A stretch of 64,000 bases of DNA from Clusia tigrina (GCA_920105625.2 OV050030.1:169319315-169383314); one strand, 5' to 3'. Numbered from the stretch's first letter, positions 38,444 to 49,500 are shown. The notes: generated from the letters alone by a model not told the origin. Numbers and translations: made by a program.

Positions 38444-39200
38444 ACTTTCTTTCCATTTTAATTGTGATTCGGAATCTAATTTTTAGAAGAATGTGTTAAT
38501 AGCTGTATTATGTTGGTATTGCAAATATCAGTCTCCTTACCTAGGGATTTTAATGAACTGAATATTGCTGATACTCTATCGACAAGACTACGCAGCTGAA
38601 CAGCTGATGACTTTTGAATTTCTGGAAGTTCGTAAAGGTGTGGAATATGTTCTAAAAATATCAACGTATTATTGTCGTAACGCTCTTCTAATCTCTTTAG
38701 TGTCTCTGTAGTGTTGTCAGTTGTAACTTGAAAACCATTAATTTTGTCTAGTGCTTGACTAGATAAACAATGCAAGAGATGATTAAATTTCTCTATTGCC
38801 GAAAGAGCGGAATCACTATTGACGAGTTCTTCAAACGATGAAATAAAATTTCTATACTGCGAATACTTGCAATGATGAGAGCTTTTGTAGTTGTCACCCA
38901 ATAATTCTATTACTTTCGATTTCGTTACAATACACAAATCTTCAATTTCTGGGCGATTTGTATCTTTATCATTTTGCATCTCGATGTCCGTCTGAATTTA
39001 TAGCAATTGTTTGAAATATGCCTCTATCAAACCTAATCGACATTCGAGTTCTGCTACAGACATAGAATCAGAGAGCATATTTTTTATGCGTGTAATATTA
39101 TCTTTGGCTGCTGAGCGTTGTTTTTGTAGTACAGCTAAGTGTGCCGTCTCTGCCGACGTTGACGCTTACAAGAAATTAAACTGGGAACGATGAGTTGGTT
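38444..39200 (-). pseudogene. BEL-1 gag
   Basis: Reverse strand. Open from ATG at 38979 (MQNDKDTNRPEIEDL) to 38476: YSQYRNFISSFEELVNSDSA, AIEKFNHLLHCLSSQALDKI, TLKRLEERYDNNTLIFLEHI, a BEL/Pao gag capsid region (DUF1759-type as I recall). The upstream part (39190-38980) matches the coiled N-terminus seen in BEL-2 but has a stop (TAA at 39000) and has lost the start codon. The downstream zinc-knuckle/protease part is missing. Confidence 0.75.
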
Positions 39201-39550
39201 GCGCAGTAATGGTGAGTGCGATGAAACGAATGATAAGAGGACGAATGCAGAATTTAAACAACAATGTGTAAGCGATGAATTAAACAAAATTGCACGTTGA
39301 TTAGAAGAAGACAGAATACGACCTACGACTGTGAGCTGCATATGAATTGAGTGAAATAAAAAACGGCTTTCAGGTTTTCCATTAGTTGGCAAATATGCTT
39401 TAATATGATGTTCGAAAATAATTTAAATTTTTTCCGGAAAATGTGGTGCCAAAATTTGTTGTTGCGTTCTTAATTTTCCTCAATTTTGTAAAATGTACTT
39501 CCGTTTTATAATGTGTGCATAAATACCTGTTGATAATGCGTTTATTTTAT
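39201..39550 (-). other. BEL-1 leader region, first part
   Basis: Non-coding 5' leader of BEL-1, matching 47100-47478 of BEL-2. It is interrupted at 39550 by the I-type LINE and resumes at 44821. The LINE's target-site duplication GTTTATTTTAT is at 39540-39550. Confidence 0.75.
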
Positions 39551-39580
39551 TTATTTATTTATTTATTTATTCATACTTGT
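39551..39580 (-). repeat. (ATAA)n 3' tail of the I-type LINE
   Basis: On the plus strand TTATTTATTTATTTATTTATTTATTCATAC; simple-repeat tails replace poly(A) in I-type elements. Confidence 0.75.
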
Positions 39581-39876
39581 GTTAAAATTAAAATTTTAAT
39601 ACAATAAGACTTACAGCTATGACATCTATGGTCTTAAGCTAGTTAATTTTATATATAGGTTAGATTTCTTTATAGGTGTTAGAGTACTTAAGGTAATTTA
39701 TCAGCATATTGAAGTATTTATCGGTAGGGTTGTTAAGTAGGGTTGTTGGTTTGATGTTTGGAAGTGATTTTATGTAAATGTTAAAGTATGTACAATTGTC
39801 TAATATGTGTTCGACGTTCATTTTGGGTAGGTTGCAGAATTTGCATATGTTGTTTGTTTTATTGATAATGTATTCA

Positions 39877-40506
39877 TTAGTCAGTTTTGTGTGTCCAAGT
39901 CGGAGTCGTACGAGTTTTATTGAGTCTGTTTATGTTGGTGTTGCTAACGGTTTTAAAATGTTCATAGATAGGTATTTTTGATTTATTGATTTTTTTGTAC
40001 CAGTCATTAGTAGTTTGGAATAGGTCTTTGTCATTTTTCCGGTGAATGGTTGTTATGAATTTTAGGATGTCTGATGATAAGATAGTAGTTGTTAGTGGGG
40101 CACATGTGGCATTTTTGGCAGTTTTGTCCGCTAATTCGTTGCCTTTTATATTGACATGTCCGGGAATCCAAATGAGCCTGATTGTGGTTTTATGTTTGAT
40201 TAATATGTTTTTTATATCGTCTATGTAATGGTTGCTGTTTACTGGGTTGGTAATTGCGTCTAAGAGTGAGAGAGAATCTGAGCAGATCGCGATTTTCCTT
40301 CTCCTTGTGTTTGCGTATTTGGTCGCGTCGTGAATGGCTATTAGCTCAGCTCCAAAACTTGTGCTGTAATGTGGTAGGTGTGCTGGTTGAACGGTTTTAT
40401 TTTCTTCCACGATACTATAGCCTGTAAGGCCTTTTTGATTTGAACCATCAGTGTATATAAACTTGAAGGAGTGTAGCTCTGCTTTTAATTTAAGAAAGTT
40501 CTGCAT
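39877..40506 (-). pseudogene. I-type LINE ORF2, RNase H and C-terminus
   Basis: FKFIYTDGSNQKGLTGYSIV, TSFGAELIAIHDATKYANTR, KIAICSDSLSLLDAITNPVN and IRLIWIPGHVNIKGNELADK: RNase H with the Asp-Glu-Asp-Asp set (TDGS, AELIAI, SDSL, NELAD) all present. A C-terminal extension follows to NINRLNKTRTTPTWTHKTD. Open over 210 codons. Linked to the RT part by decayed sequence with shifts near 40510-40750. Confidence 0.85.
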
Positions 40507-40752
40507 ATAGATTTCATTTGGTGTATTATTTTTTTTATGTTTTCGTAGGCCGGTGCTGACTTAGTTATGAGGAAGTTGCCAGCTAGGAAATACTAAAGAT
40601 TTCTTGTGCACTTTTGTGATTATGGGTACTTCAATGTTTTGGGCGGTTTTAATCACTTTATTTATTGTTGATGGTACTTGTTGGAGTTTTTTAGATTTAA
40701 TGATTTGGGCTCATAGGGTTGGGAGTGGGGAGTGGTCGCTGATTATAACTGA

Positions 40753-42245
40753 TTAAATAAGCTTAGAGGTGATTAGGTCCCGGGCAAAGGATATTGTTGT
40801 AATTTTAGCTTTATACAGGTGGTTGTGAACGGGGGTTGTTCTGAATGCACCTAGTGTAATCCTCGTAGCGGAATTTATGGTAGTGTTTAATTTATTTATG
40901 GTTGATTTTAGTGCATGCCCAAATAAGTATAGACCATAGTTAATTTTAGATAAGAGGAGGGATTTTGTTATTGAGATTAGTGATGCTGTATTGCAGTTGA
41001 ATTTTTTGCTTGAAAGGCATTTGATTATATTAAGCGGTTTGATTAATGAGTCTATTAATTGATTAATATGTGTTTCCCATCGATATCTTTTGTTCAGTGT
41101 AATCCCAAGTAATCCCATCTTTAAATTGTCAACTTTGTTTATATTTATGTGGTTGCATATGATGTTTGAGGAGCAATTGTATTTTCTACAGATGTGAATT
41201 TGCTTGCATTTTTGTAGCGATAATGCAGCTCCTGAATATGTGCACCAATCCGAAATTTTGTTGTAGATGGGATCGAAATTGTAGGGGGTATTTTTGTTTC
41301 TATTTAGTTTTTTTATTATTAATTAGTCATCAGCGAATGCGAGAAAGTCATTTTATTTGTGGAGTGATAAGGTGTTGCTTAGCTTGTTATAGGCTATCAG
41401 AAATAGGAATACGGAGAGGGGGGAACCTTGGGGAATGCCATTTTGGAGAGAAAAGCTTTGAGAATTTTGGATTCGATTTTTACTTTGATGTTCCTAATTG
41501 TCATATAGTATTTTATATAATTATAAATATTGGGGCCGATTTTCCACAAGTTAAGTTGATCTAAAATAGCGTGTACTCCAATTTTATCAAATACTTTAAC
41601 AAAATCCAGTGAGATGATTTTGTAAGAGAGGGAATGGGTGATCTGATGATGAAGGTAAACCAGAAAATCAGACATTGATTTCCCTTTTTTGAATCCTAAT
41701 TGATGGCTATTGAGAAGTTTATTATTTGATACAAACCACCAAAGGCTGTTGGCAATGATTTTGTCTAGTACTTTGGAGCAGCAAGGATTAAGTGAGATTG
41801 GACGATATGATGTTAACATGGTTTTGTCTGAGTTAGGTTTAGGTATAGGGATAATGAGACTATTTTTATACATTTGAGGGATAAAACCAGCAATTATTTT
41901 ATTATATAAGTGAGTAAGTCGACTTTTTACTGCAAAGGGTAGGTGTTTAATCATTGGGTAGGATATTCGATCTATTCCGGGAGTATTGCCTTTTAGTTGG
42001 TTTATTGCTATGTTTAGTTCGATTAGATTGATTTTATCGTCAATAATTAAGCCTAATTTGCTCGGACTAGGTAACCTACTTCTGGATAGGGAGTTTTGTT
42101 TGTTTAAAAAGAAGGTAGGCGAGAATGAACTATCGTGTGCTTCTTTGGACCATGTTTCTGCTATTATGGAGTTATTTGTGATCGAATTTTGGTTAGGTTG
42201 GGGTAAGCTAATTGAATGGATTTGGGGTGTAGGTTTTAAGCCCAC
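40753..42245 (-). pseudogene. I-type LINE ORF2, reverse transcriptase
   Basis: Read right to left: KGNTPGIDRISYPMIKHLP, SLIIPIPKPNSDKTMLTSYR with PISLNPCCSKVLDKII, NSHQLGFKKGKSMSDFLVYL and ISLDFVKVFDKIGVHAIL (42245-41397). After a shift near 41430 comes IPQGSPLSVFLF, then LAFADD at about 41330 followed by TAA. Thumb part at 41118-40753: LLGITLNKRYRWETHINQLI. Catalytic Asp residues are kept, but at least two shifts and a stop break it. Confidence 0.85.
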
Positions 42246-43296
42246 AGAATGTGCGAATTGTTGACAAAATTTTTCTTGAAGGTGTAAAAGGATTGATGTT
42301 TGAGCTGAAGTTAAGTATTGAGGTTGATTTAGATAATTTTATTTCGCGCCTAAGTATCGCGTTTGCTTTCTTGAATTTTATGATATTATCTAATGATATG
42401 TTTCTGGTTAGGATATTTCGAAGTTTGTTTCTTTTATTTTTTAAGTCTTCTAATTTATTGTTCCACCAGGGGACTGTTGTTCTTCGCTTAGGTCTAGATT
42501 GAGGAATGGATTCGTTAGCGCTTTGAATTATTATTTTTTGAATATTAGCAGTTTCTTTCTTTATGTTTATACTAACAGCTCTTTTTTCAAATAAGTGATT
42601 AGCTAGTATGCTGAATTTGTCCCAATTGGCTTTGTCTAAATTGAATCTAGGTCTACTTGTAGTTGGAATTGTTGTGGAATTGGGGAAGAGGGACATGAGG
42701 ATAGGAAAGTGATCACTACCGCACAGATCGGATTCTATTTGCCAGTTGGTTTCTATTGCTAGGATAGGAGATGCAAGTGTAAGATCAATATGAGTTAGAG
42801 TGTTATGCGTTGTGAAGTGGGTTGGGAAGCCGTTGTTTAGGAGAGTCAGTGCCGATTGTGTGATAAATTTATCGATTTTTTTGCCTCTAGCATTGTTGTA
42901 ATTAGAACCCCAACTGATATGCCAGCTATTGAAGTCACCTTTGATCAAGTGTGGTGATTGTGAGTTGTCAAAAAGATCGTGAAGATCTTTGACTTTGAAA
43001 GATTTTGTGGGTGGTAGGTATATTGAGCTAAGTAGGAATTTTTGTTTTGAAAAAATAAAAATAATTACTATGTCAAAATTGTTTGTAGGAAAGTTGGTTG
43101 TGCTGTGTTGTATTGAATTATGTATGAGTATGGCTGCGTAGTTAATGGGAGTAGGTATTATTTTGTCGTCTTTTAGGTGTGTTTCTTGTAGGGTAATGAT
43201 TTGTGGTTTATGTTTTTTTAATAATATTTCTAGTTTATTATAATTGTTTTTGTAGCCTTTGATATTCCATTGAATAATTTTTAAAGATGCTGTCAT
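42208..43296 (-). pseudogene. I-type LINE ORF2, endonuclease part (362 codons open)
   Basis: Starts at a real ATG (43296, MTASLKIIQWNIKGYKNN). APE endonuclease motifs: IIQWNIKGY, IITLQETHLKD, LIKGDFNSWHISWGSN, LTHIDLTLASP and GSDHFPI, so the Asn, Glu, Asp/Asn and terminal SDH residues are present. The frame runs to LKTYTPNPFN and overlaps the RT frame by a shift near 42240. The domain is complete by motif. Its product would nick target DNA for reverse transcription in the nucleus. Confidence 0.88.
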
Positions 43297-43365
43297 TACT
43301 GTCAGATTTACAGAGTTTTTGCAGATATTTATATATCTAAAATTATTTAAACAAATGGAGGAGTT

Positions 43366-44640
43366 TTAAGTTGTTTCCATGTCAGGCTCAGAGCTGATTT
43401 CTTGTGTGTTGAGTTTATTGACTTGTTGTTGTCTGGACTGTTTCAGTTTTTCAAGGCTTTTTAGGTGTGTGAGTGTAAATTGAGAGAGTTCTGGTGAAGA
43501 AGTTTTATGAGTTTCTGGAGAGAGATTGTTTTGGGGAGAGTTTGGTTTGGTGTGAGCGGAATTGTTGTTTGTAAGAGAGCTTGTTGTTGGTATATTGTGT
43601 TTTTGTGTGTTTTCTATGTTGTTAGATTTGGATGAATTGTATTTTTGCGTTATATATGTTTGAGGAGTGTCAGTTTTGTTTAAAGTTTTGGTTTGATTTT
43701 TTTCGAGTGTGGAATTTACTGTATTTTTGTCAATGATAGTGTTATTTATTGTTGCTGTTGTAGTTGTTTGTATTGTTTTGTTTTCTCTATTGAAGCTTTT
43801 GTTTTTAATGGCAACTGCTTCTTCTAGTTTTTCGGTTAATGTATGATTCGTATTAATGTTTCTGTTGGATTCGTTAACTGAGTGTAATGCTTCTCGGAAA
43901 GTGCATTTCTTAAATGTTTTTACTTTGAGAATTTCTTGTCGTTTTTTGTAAGTTGGGCAGTTTTTGTTGTTTGAACGATGCTCTTGTCTGCAGTTAATGC
44001 ATTCAACTTTTGTGCAGGGAGTTGGGTCGTGTTCAGCTGTTGAACACACGAAACATTTCTTTTCATTTTTGCAGTGTTTTTTTGTATGCCCAATTAAGAA
44101 ACAGTTTTTACATTGCTTTGGTGATGGAATGTAAGGTTCGATCTTGACTTTGGCCCACGCAACTTCTACTTCGTGTGGAATATCGTAGGTGTTGAAGGAG
44201 AGAATGTGGAGAGGGGTGTTTATTATTTTCTCGTCTTTTAATTTAGTTATTTTTTTGCATTCCGTCACTTGTTGTGTTTTTAAACCTTGGACAATTTCCA
44301 TTTCAGTTAAATGTACAAGATGCTCAGAATATATAACTCCTTTCGATATATTTAAGGTCGGGTGCAGTGAAACTTCAATGTTACATAGGTTTGAGAGCTT
44401 GTTTGCTGTTAGGAAGCGATTTGCTTGTTGTTCATTCTTTGTCAGAATTAATAGGTGTCCTTCTCTTGTAAAAGTTGTTTGTAAAGGTTGTACAGTAGTT
44501 ATACTTTCTAAAGCTTTGGCCACTGTAAAAATGTTAAACGACCGAATAGGTTTTACTTCATCAGTGTTTTTTAGTAAAATGAATTTAGGGCAAACATTAT
44601 TTGTCACTTTTTTTTACTGTTTTAATGATTGGAAAGTCAT
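43366..44640 (-). pseudogene. I-type LINE ORF1 (gag-like), one nonsense codon
   Basis: ATG at 44640-44638 (MTFQSLKQ), then TAA at 44616-44614, then AAA AAA GTG and an uninterrupted frame of 413 codons to 43366. Three CCHC-type knuckles: CKNCFLIGHTKKHC, CFVCSTAEHDPTPC and CINCRQEHRSNNKNC (residues about 165-215 of the open part). A Thr/Asn/Gln-rich tail follows. The protein would coat the LINE RNA. The early stop borders an A8 run, so a sequencing error or recoding deserves a check. Confidence 0.85.
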
Positions 44641-44820
44641 GATTATTGTTTAGGTTAAATTTTCTTTTTTTTGGACTTTCGTTTAGAATAGAGAAGTAGT
44701 TTTGGTCTCCCCTACCAGGATCGGGTGCCATCATGGCTCGGTGCACGTTCAAATTTTAGTTGTGTGAACAAGTTTTCTGCTGAGTATATTTTGATATCTA
44801 AGAGAGATGATTGGTAACTG
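44641..44820 (-). promoter_or_regulatory. 5' UTR / internal promoter region of the I-type LINE
   Basis: About 180 bp from the 5' end (CAGTTACCAATCATC) to the ORF1 ATG. I-type elements carry an internal promoter at this position; the CAGT at the very start fits an initiator. No other motif is claimed. Confidence 0.5.
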
Positions 44821-45004
44821 GTTTATTTTATACTCCCTTTGACTATTCTGGAAAATGCAAATAATATTCTTCTGCTAGCTGACGTTGCTCTAGCCCCGAC
44901 GCAGCTGCACAAAGGAATCTCGTTCCACCACTAATTGATGTAGATTATAACAAAATTTGTTTTTATTTGTGTTATTGCCATTATTGGTGGTGGGCGCCAA
45001 AAAA
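44821..45004 (-). other. BEL-1 leader region, second part, with primer-binding site candidate
   Basis: Resumes BEL-1 after the LINE and matches 47469-47651 of BEL-2. Next to the LTR the reverse strand reads TGGCGCCCACCACC (44986-44999), in the place of the primer-binding site; BEL-2 has TGGCGCCCAACACC. The TGGCGCCC start would fit a tRNA ending GGGCGCCA, but only over about 8 bases. Confidence 0.5.
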
Positions 45005-45275
45005 TGTATGTCTTAGGAGAATGTTTGAAAAATAGCACGAGCGAAATAAAAATCGTTGCTTGTCTTATTTTTCTTCTATTTATACAAAAATAATTGGTAA
45101 AAAAAGTTAAGGATATTGGCTGAATTAACGGATTAGGAAAAAGTGTTCATTTTAAATATAACAAAAAATGTTAGTAAATTGAATGATGATTGAGGAGTGA
45201 TTTACATTAAATAGTTATTTATAAATAAATAGTTATATATAAACTAAAATCTAATTAAATTAATGTGCTCGAACA
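45005..45275 (-). repeat. BEL-1 5' LTR
   Basis: 271 bp; on the reverse strand TGTTCGAGCACATTAATT ... CTAAGACATACA, with TG...CA ends. It matches the BEL-2 LTR at 47652-48549 apart from ~619 bp that are present only there. Confidence 0.75.
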
Positions 45276-45282
45276 TATACTC

Positions 45283-45365
<83 letters not shown>

Positions 45366-45515
45366 TATATATATATATATAAATATATGTATATATATAT
45401 ATGTATATGAATATGTATATGTACATGCATATGTATGTGAATATGTATGTTTATATGTATATGTGTTTGTATATGCGTATGTATATGCATATGTATACGA
45501 GTATACCCAGTAAAA
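45276..45515. repeat. (TA)n and TATATG microsatellite
   Basis: A pure AT run at about 45284-45360, then degenerate GTATAT/TATGTA repeats to about 45510. The open frames here ([12 protein letters not shown]) are artefacts of the repeat. Confidence 0.97.
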
Positions 45516-45766
45516 AATTTCGGATCGCTCACAAAAAGGAGGAATAACTGAGCGCTCCATTATTACTCCTTTTCGAACATAAATGGATCAAATTGTCAGC
45601 TCTTCACTTCATTCATTCACTTTCCTTTGTCACTTCTTTCTCTTGTTTGGTTCGTTGCTAATATCTCGCTTCTTCTGTGTTTTGTATTGTTTACCGTCAT
45701 AAAGTAGTTACACTTTCGTTGAGAGGCATGCTATTGCGTAGTTTATGTTTTAGTATTGAAGAAAGG
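45516..45766. other. unassigned spacer between BEL-1 and BEL-2
   Basis: About 250 bp with no recognised coding block or repeat; it ends at AGGCAAATTCAGAAC where BEL-2 homology begins. Confidence 0.5.
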
Positions 45767-46065
45767 CAAATTCAGAACATTGGCGAGCACGAGTCTAAGA
45801 GAACACGGCCAAATTGGTATTCACCCATTGAATTGCGAATTAAAACAATAGCAGTGGCAAGCCTAGCGTTATGTAAAGACTTTTCCATATGCACCTTCAC
45901 TACTGCTGATGCTGTGGGTACACCGAACTCATTTGCGGCCCCATCAGTTGTAGTTGGGCGATGCAGTATAGAGTGATGTGACTTGTTGCATACTCTGCAT
46001 ATGTATTTAGATGTACATTTGGCAACACCATGACCATCTGATAAGCAATTTATACAGAGGCCCAA
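45767..46065 (-). pseudogene. BEL-2 zinc knuckles and protease start
   Basis: GLCINCLSDGHGVAKCTSKY, CRVCNKSHHSILHRP and LATAIVLIRNSMGEYQFGRV, then LLDSCSPMF. Two Cys/His knuckles precede the BEL protease, whose usual LLDSGS active site reads LLDSCS here (Gly to Cys). Almost identical to 63397-63690 in BEL-3, which has the same Cys. Confidence 0.82.
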
Positions 46066-46073
46066 TTTTTTAA

Positions 46074-47021
46074 TTATGATAAGCTACTGGCGATTTCCAT
46101 TGCTTTGAATTTAGCGCAGCCACTAAGCCAATGGTCTTTGCATTTACAGTGAGTGCATAACCTTTGTAGCGCATGAAAAGATGTCAGATTTTCTGAAGAT
46201 TTGCGCTTATTTTTATTTGCATGCGCAGAATCTGACAGAGATGAGCAAGGTTCTGTTGATTCGAGAAACTGCTTCGAAAATACTTCCCATGTCGGCAACG
46301 AACTAAAGTCTAAAGTTTCTTACCATTTTAATTGTGATTCGGAATCTAATTATTAGAAGAATGTGTTATTAGATGTATTATCATGGCATTGGAAATATCC
46401 GTCTCCTTAGCAAGGGATTTTAATGAACTGGATATTGCTGATGCTCTATCGTCAAGACTACGCAGCTGAACAGCTGATGACTTTTGAATTTCTGGAAGTT
46501 CGTAAAGGTGTGCAATATGTTCTAAAAATATCAACGTTTTATTGTCGTAACGCTCTTCTAATCTCTTTAGTGCCTTTGTAGTTGTCAGTTGTAACTTGAA
46601 AACCTTTAATTGTGTCTAATGCTTGATCAGGTAAACAATGCAAGAGATGATTAAATTTCTCTATTGCCGAAAGAGCGGAATCACTATTGACGAGTTGTTC
46701 AAACGATGAAATAAAATTTCTATACTGCGAATACTTGCCATGATGAGAGCTTTTCTACTTATTACCCAATAATTCTATTACTTTCGATTTCGTTACAATA
46801 TACAAATCTTCAATTTCTGGGCGTTTCGTATCTTTATCATTTTGCATCTCGATGTCCGTCTGAATTGATAGCAATTGTTTGAAATATGCCCCTATCAAAC
46901 CTAATCGATATTCGAGTTCTGCTACAGGCATAGAATCAGAGAGCATATTTTTTGTGCGTGTAACACTAGCTTTGGCTGCTGAGCGTTGTTTTTCTAGTAC
47001 AGCTAAGTCTGCCATAATCAT
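46074..47021 (-). pseudogene. BEL-2 gag
   Basis: ATG at 47021 (MIMADLAVLEKQRSAAKASV), N-terminal coiled block, LGLIGAYFKQLLSIQTDIEM, IEDLYIVTKSKVIELLG (to 46755). Shifts in the middle leave IFLEHIAHLYELPEIQKSSA and LAKETDISNAMIIHLI (46534-46346). The last part, 46298-46074, has LPTWEVFSKQFLES and LCTHCKCKDHWLSGCAKFKA, a zinc knuckle. It shows the gag start that BEL-1 has lost. Confidence 0.78.
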
Positions 47022-47651
47022 TCAATGCAGCAATACGATAAAAAATCAAACGAAAATTCTCTGCTGACGTTGACGCTTACAAGAAATTAAACTGGGAACG
47101 ATGAGTTGGTTGCGCATTAATGGTGAGAGCGATGAAACGAATGATAAGAGGACGAATGCAGAATTTAAACAACAATGTGTAAGCGATGAATTAAACAAAA
47201 GTGCACGTTGATTAGAAGAAGACAGAATACGACTGTGAGCTGCATATGAATACGACTGTGAGCTGCATATGAATTGATTGAAATAAAAAAACGGCTTTCA
47301 GGTTTTCCGTTAGTTGGCAAATATGCTTTAATATGATGTTCGAAAATAATTTAAATTTTTCCCGCAAAATGTGATGCCAAAATTTGTTGTTGCGTTCTTA
47401 ATTTTCCTCAATTTTGTAAAATGTACTTCCGTTTTATAATGTGAGCATAAATACCTGTTGATAATGCGTTTATTTTATACTCCCTTTGACTATTCTGGAA
47501 AATGCAAATAATATTCTTCTGCTACCTGACGTTGCTCTAGCCCCGACGCAGCTGCACAAAGAAATCGCATTCCACTACTAATTGATGTAGATTATAACAC
47601 AGTTTGTTTTTATTGGTGTTATTGCCATTATTGGTGTTGGGCGCCAAAAAA

Positions 47652-48549
47652 TGTATGTCTTAGGAGAATGTTTGAAAAATAGCAAGAGCGAAATAAAAGT
47701 CGTTGCTTATTCGATGAACCCATGTGAGAGAAGAGGCTTTATTAGTCTTATTTTTCTTCTATTTATATAAAAATAATTACTGATTAAAATATCTGGAATT
47801 GTGTGATTGGAATCGGCTATGGACTCTTAGAACTATGTTCCCATAATGTTAGGTTAAATAGCTATCCTTAGGCCTGCTAAAGGCCCATTGTGGCTCATAA
47901 TATACCTGAAATTGTGTGTATAAGACTGTCCATGTCGAGTCTGAATAGAGCGGTTAAACTTATATAGCAGGCATTTCTCAAGTGAAACGGACTAACATGA
48001 TCTTGTAATTGACATAAGCACATTAGAATAGAAGAATAGAAGCGGGATAGGGCGGAGAACCGCCGAATAAGGAGTCTTCCAAGCAGTCAGGCATTGATGC
48101 CTATTGTACTCTAAGTCTGGAAACATTGGACGGGCGAGGAGATAGTGGAAGTTACACCTTCTCAAACTTCTTAGACTCTTTTATGAATCTCAGAAATATG
48201 TATATTAATATATACTTTATACAATAGAGAAGTTATATAAATGAAGTCAAAGAATGAATACCAAAACACAATGTTACAAAAATTTGTTTTTAGTTCAAAT
48301 TACTGAATAGTGAAAGAAAAAAAGAAAAGCAAAATCATTTATTTGATTATTTAACTTTAATAAATGTAATTTAATTAAAGAGGAAATAAAGGATATGTAA
48401 GGATATTGGCTGAATTAACGGATTAGCAAAAAGTGTTCATTTTAAGTATAACAAAAAATGTTAGTAAATTGAATGATGATTGAGGAGTGAGTTACATTAA
48501 ATAGTTATATATATAAACTAAAATATAATTAAATTAATGTGCTCGAATA
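47652..48549 (-). repeat. BEL-2 5' LTR with ~619 bp not found in the BEL-1 LTR
   Basis: Outer parts 47652-47778 and 48398-48549 match the BEL-1 LTR. The middle (47779-48397) is absent from BEL-1. Either an insertion here or an internal deletion in BEL-1 is possible; the outer end reads TCGAATA where BEL-1 has TCGAACA. No target duplication is evident at the middle block's edges. Confidence 0.65.
47779..48397. other. unclassified 619-bp block with small hairpins
   Basis: No coding block. It contains GGCGG-AGAA-CCGCC (48051-48064) and AGGCATTGATGCCT (48089-48102), two short perfect hairpins about 25 bp apart, in a GC-richer patch than the surroundings. Family not recognised. Confidence 0.45.
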
Positions 48550-48735
48550 ACCCGGAGAGGTTGAAAGAACCTTGCATTGGGTACCAAGAACGACCCAACC
48601 GGACATTTCTAGCTCGAGATATGATTTGTCACGTGAAAAAGGTCGAAAAAACACAAAAATTACAATATCTCAAAACTATTCCATGAAAAAAATTTAACCT
48701 TGATTTTCGAATTCAGCAGAAATACATAAGAAAAG
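48550..48735. other. unassigned DNA between BEL-2 LTR and BEL-3
   Basis: 186 bp with no recognised feature; it includes the decayed end of the BEL-3 integrase frame. Confidence 0.4.
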
Positions 48736-49500
48736 TCACCTCTCATCAAATGTACATTTTCGGTGTAAACTAGTGAAATTTGTTGTACAATAATTATTAA
48801 TTTCATCTTGATATGATTTACTGAGGAACGATTTTTTTAGCTGCTCGAGCTTGGCTTCAGCTCCAGAAAAATTCGTTGCATTGTAGCAAAATATGTCTGT
48901 GAGTAAACCACGACGACCAACGAGCCTCTTGAGTGTGGCGATGAATGCGTCTGCTGTCAAATCAGAGACTGCTTCGAGGTGAACAGCTTTGCTTGTAAAA
49001 CAAACAAATACTGCCACATTGCATTTGTAGGGCTGCTTTCCACGGAACTTTAGGTAGAGGTCGATAGGCCCGCAGAAGTCAACACCACAGCGAAGGAAAG
49101 GGCAATCTGAAGGATTCACGCGCTCTGGAGGAAAATCAGCCATGATTTGTTTTAGCAAAATTGGGTGAAAGCGGACGCAACGCACACATGAACGCACCAC
49201 CTTGCGTGCAATAGCCCGTGCATTGACGATCCGGAACATCTGGCGAGTGAAAGCGATCAATGCTTTTGGGCCTGCGTGATACTTTGCTTCGTGCAGGTGT
49301 CTGACGGAAATTAAGGAAAAATTGTATCTTCGAGGCAACAAAATCGGATGTTTTCGTTCTCTTGGAATGTCAGCATATTTTAGTCGACCTCCGACTCGAA
49401 TCAGAGGGATTGATTCCACCTCATCAATAAAAAGACTAAGAGATTTTGATGAATTGTTAATGTCGATGTTTTTTCCGATGCAATCGATTTCCTAAGTGAA
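48736..49500 (-). pseudogene. BEL-3 integrase
   Basis: IPLIRVGGRLKYADIPRERK, HEAKYHAGPKALIAFTRQMF and VVRSCVRCVRFHPILLKQIM form the zinc module (H..H, C..C). The core follows: FLRCGVDFCGPIDLYLKFRG with the first Asp, VAVFVCFTSKAVHLEAVSDL, then DIFCYNATNFSGAEAKL, where the usual SDN of the second catalytic Asp is CYN. The frame ends at KCTFDER before the catalytic Glu. No ATG, as it is part of a polyprotein. Inactive. Confidence 0.85.

Larger units (their letters stand above)
39551..44820 (-). mobile_element. full-length I-type non-LTR retrotransposon with 11-bp target-site duplication
   Basis: Reverse strand, 5.27 kb. The target duplication GTTTATTTTAT is present at 39540-39550 and 44821-44831, and BEL-2 shows the empty site GTTTATTTTATACTCCC at 47469. 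The 3' end is an (ATAA)n-type tail (read as TTTATTTATT at 39551-39580). The 5' end reads CAGTTACCAATCATCTC; the CAGT start is like I-element 5' ends as I recall. It contains ORF1 with three CCHC knuckles and ORF2 with EN, RT and RNase H. ORF2 is frameshifted. I clade is inferred from the domain set. Confidence 0.92.
36414..45275 (-). mobile_element. BEL/Pao element BEL-1, interrupted
   Basis: Reverse-strand BEL/Pao element, 5' end on the right: LTR 45005-45275, leader, gag 38444-39200, then (protease and pol N-terminus missing) RT and RNase H 36421-37470. It is interrupted by an I-type LINE (39551-44820) and by a 972-bp non-BEL segment (37471-38443). Its integrase is not in the window. Same family as BEL-2 and BEL-3. 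Confidence 0.82.
45767..48549 (-). mobile_element. BEL/Pao element BEL-2, truncated in protease
   Basis: Reverse strand: LTR (47652-48549), leader, gag (46074-47021), then zinc knuckles and the start of protease (45767-46065), where it stops. Homologous to BEL-3 at 63386-64000 and to BEL-1 gag. No RT or integrase. Confidence 0.82.

Noticed and set aside
44992..44999. Lysine-tRNA primer-binding site for BEL
   Set aside because: Only about 8 bases (TGGCGCCC) fit; the following bases do not, so the tRNA is left open.
45244..45560. Open frames of Tyr-Ile and Thr-Tyr-His repeats on both strands
   Set aside because: They are translations of the (TA)n/TATATG microsatellite.
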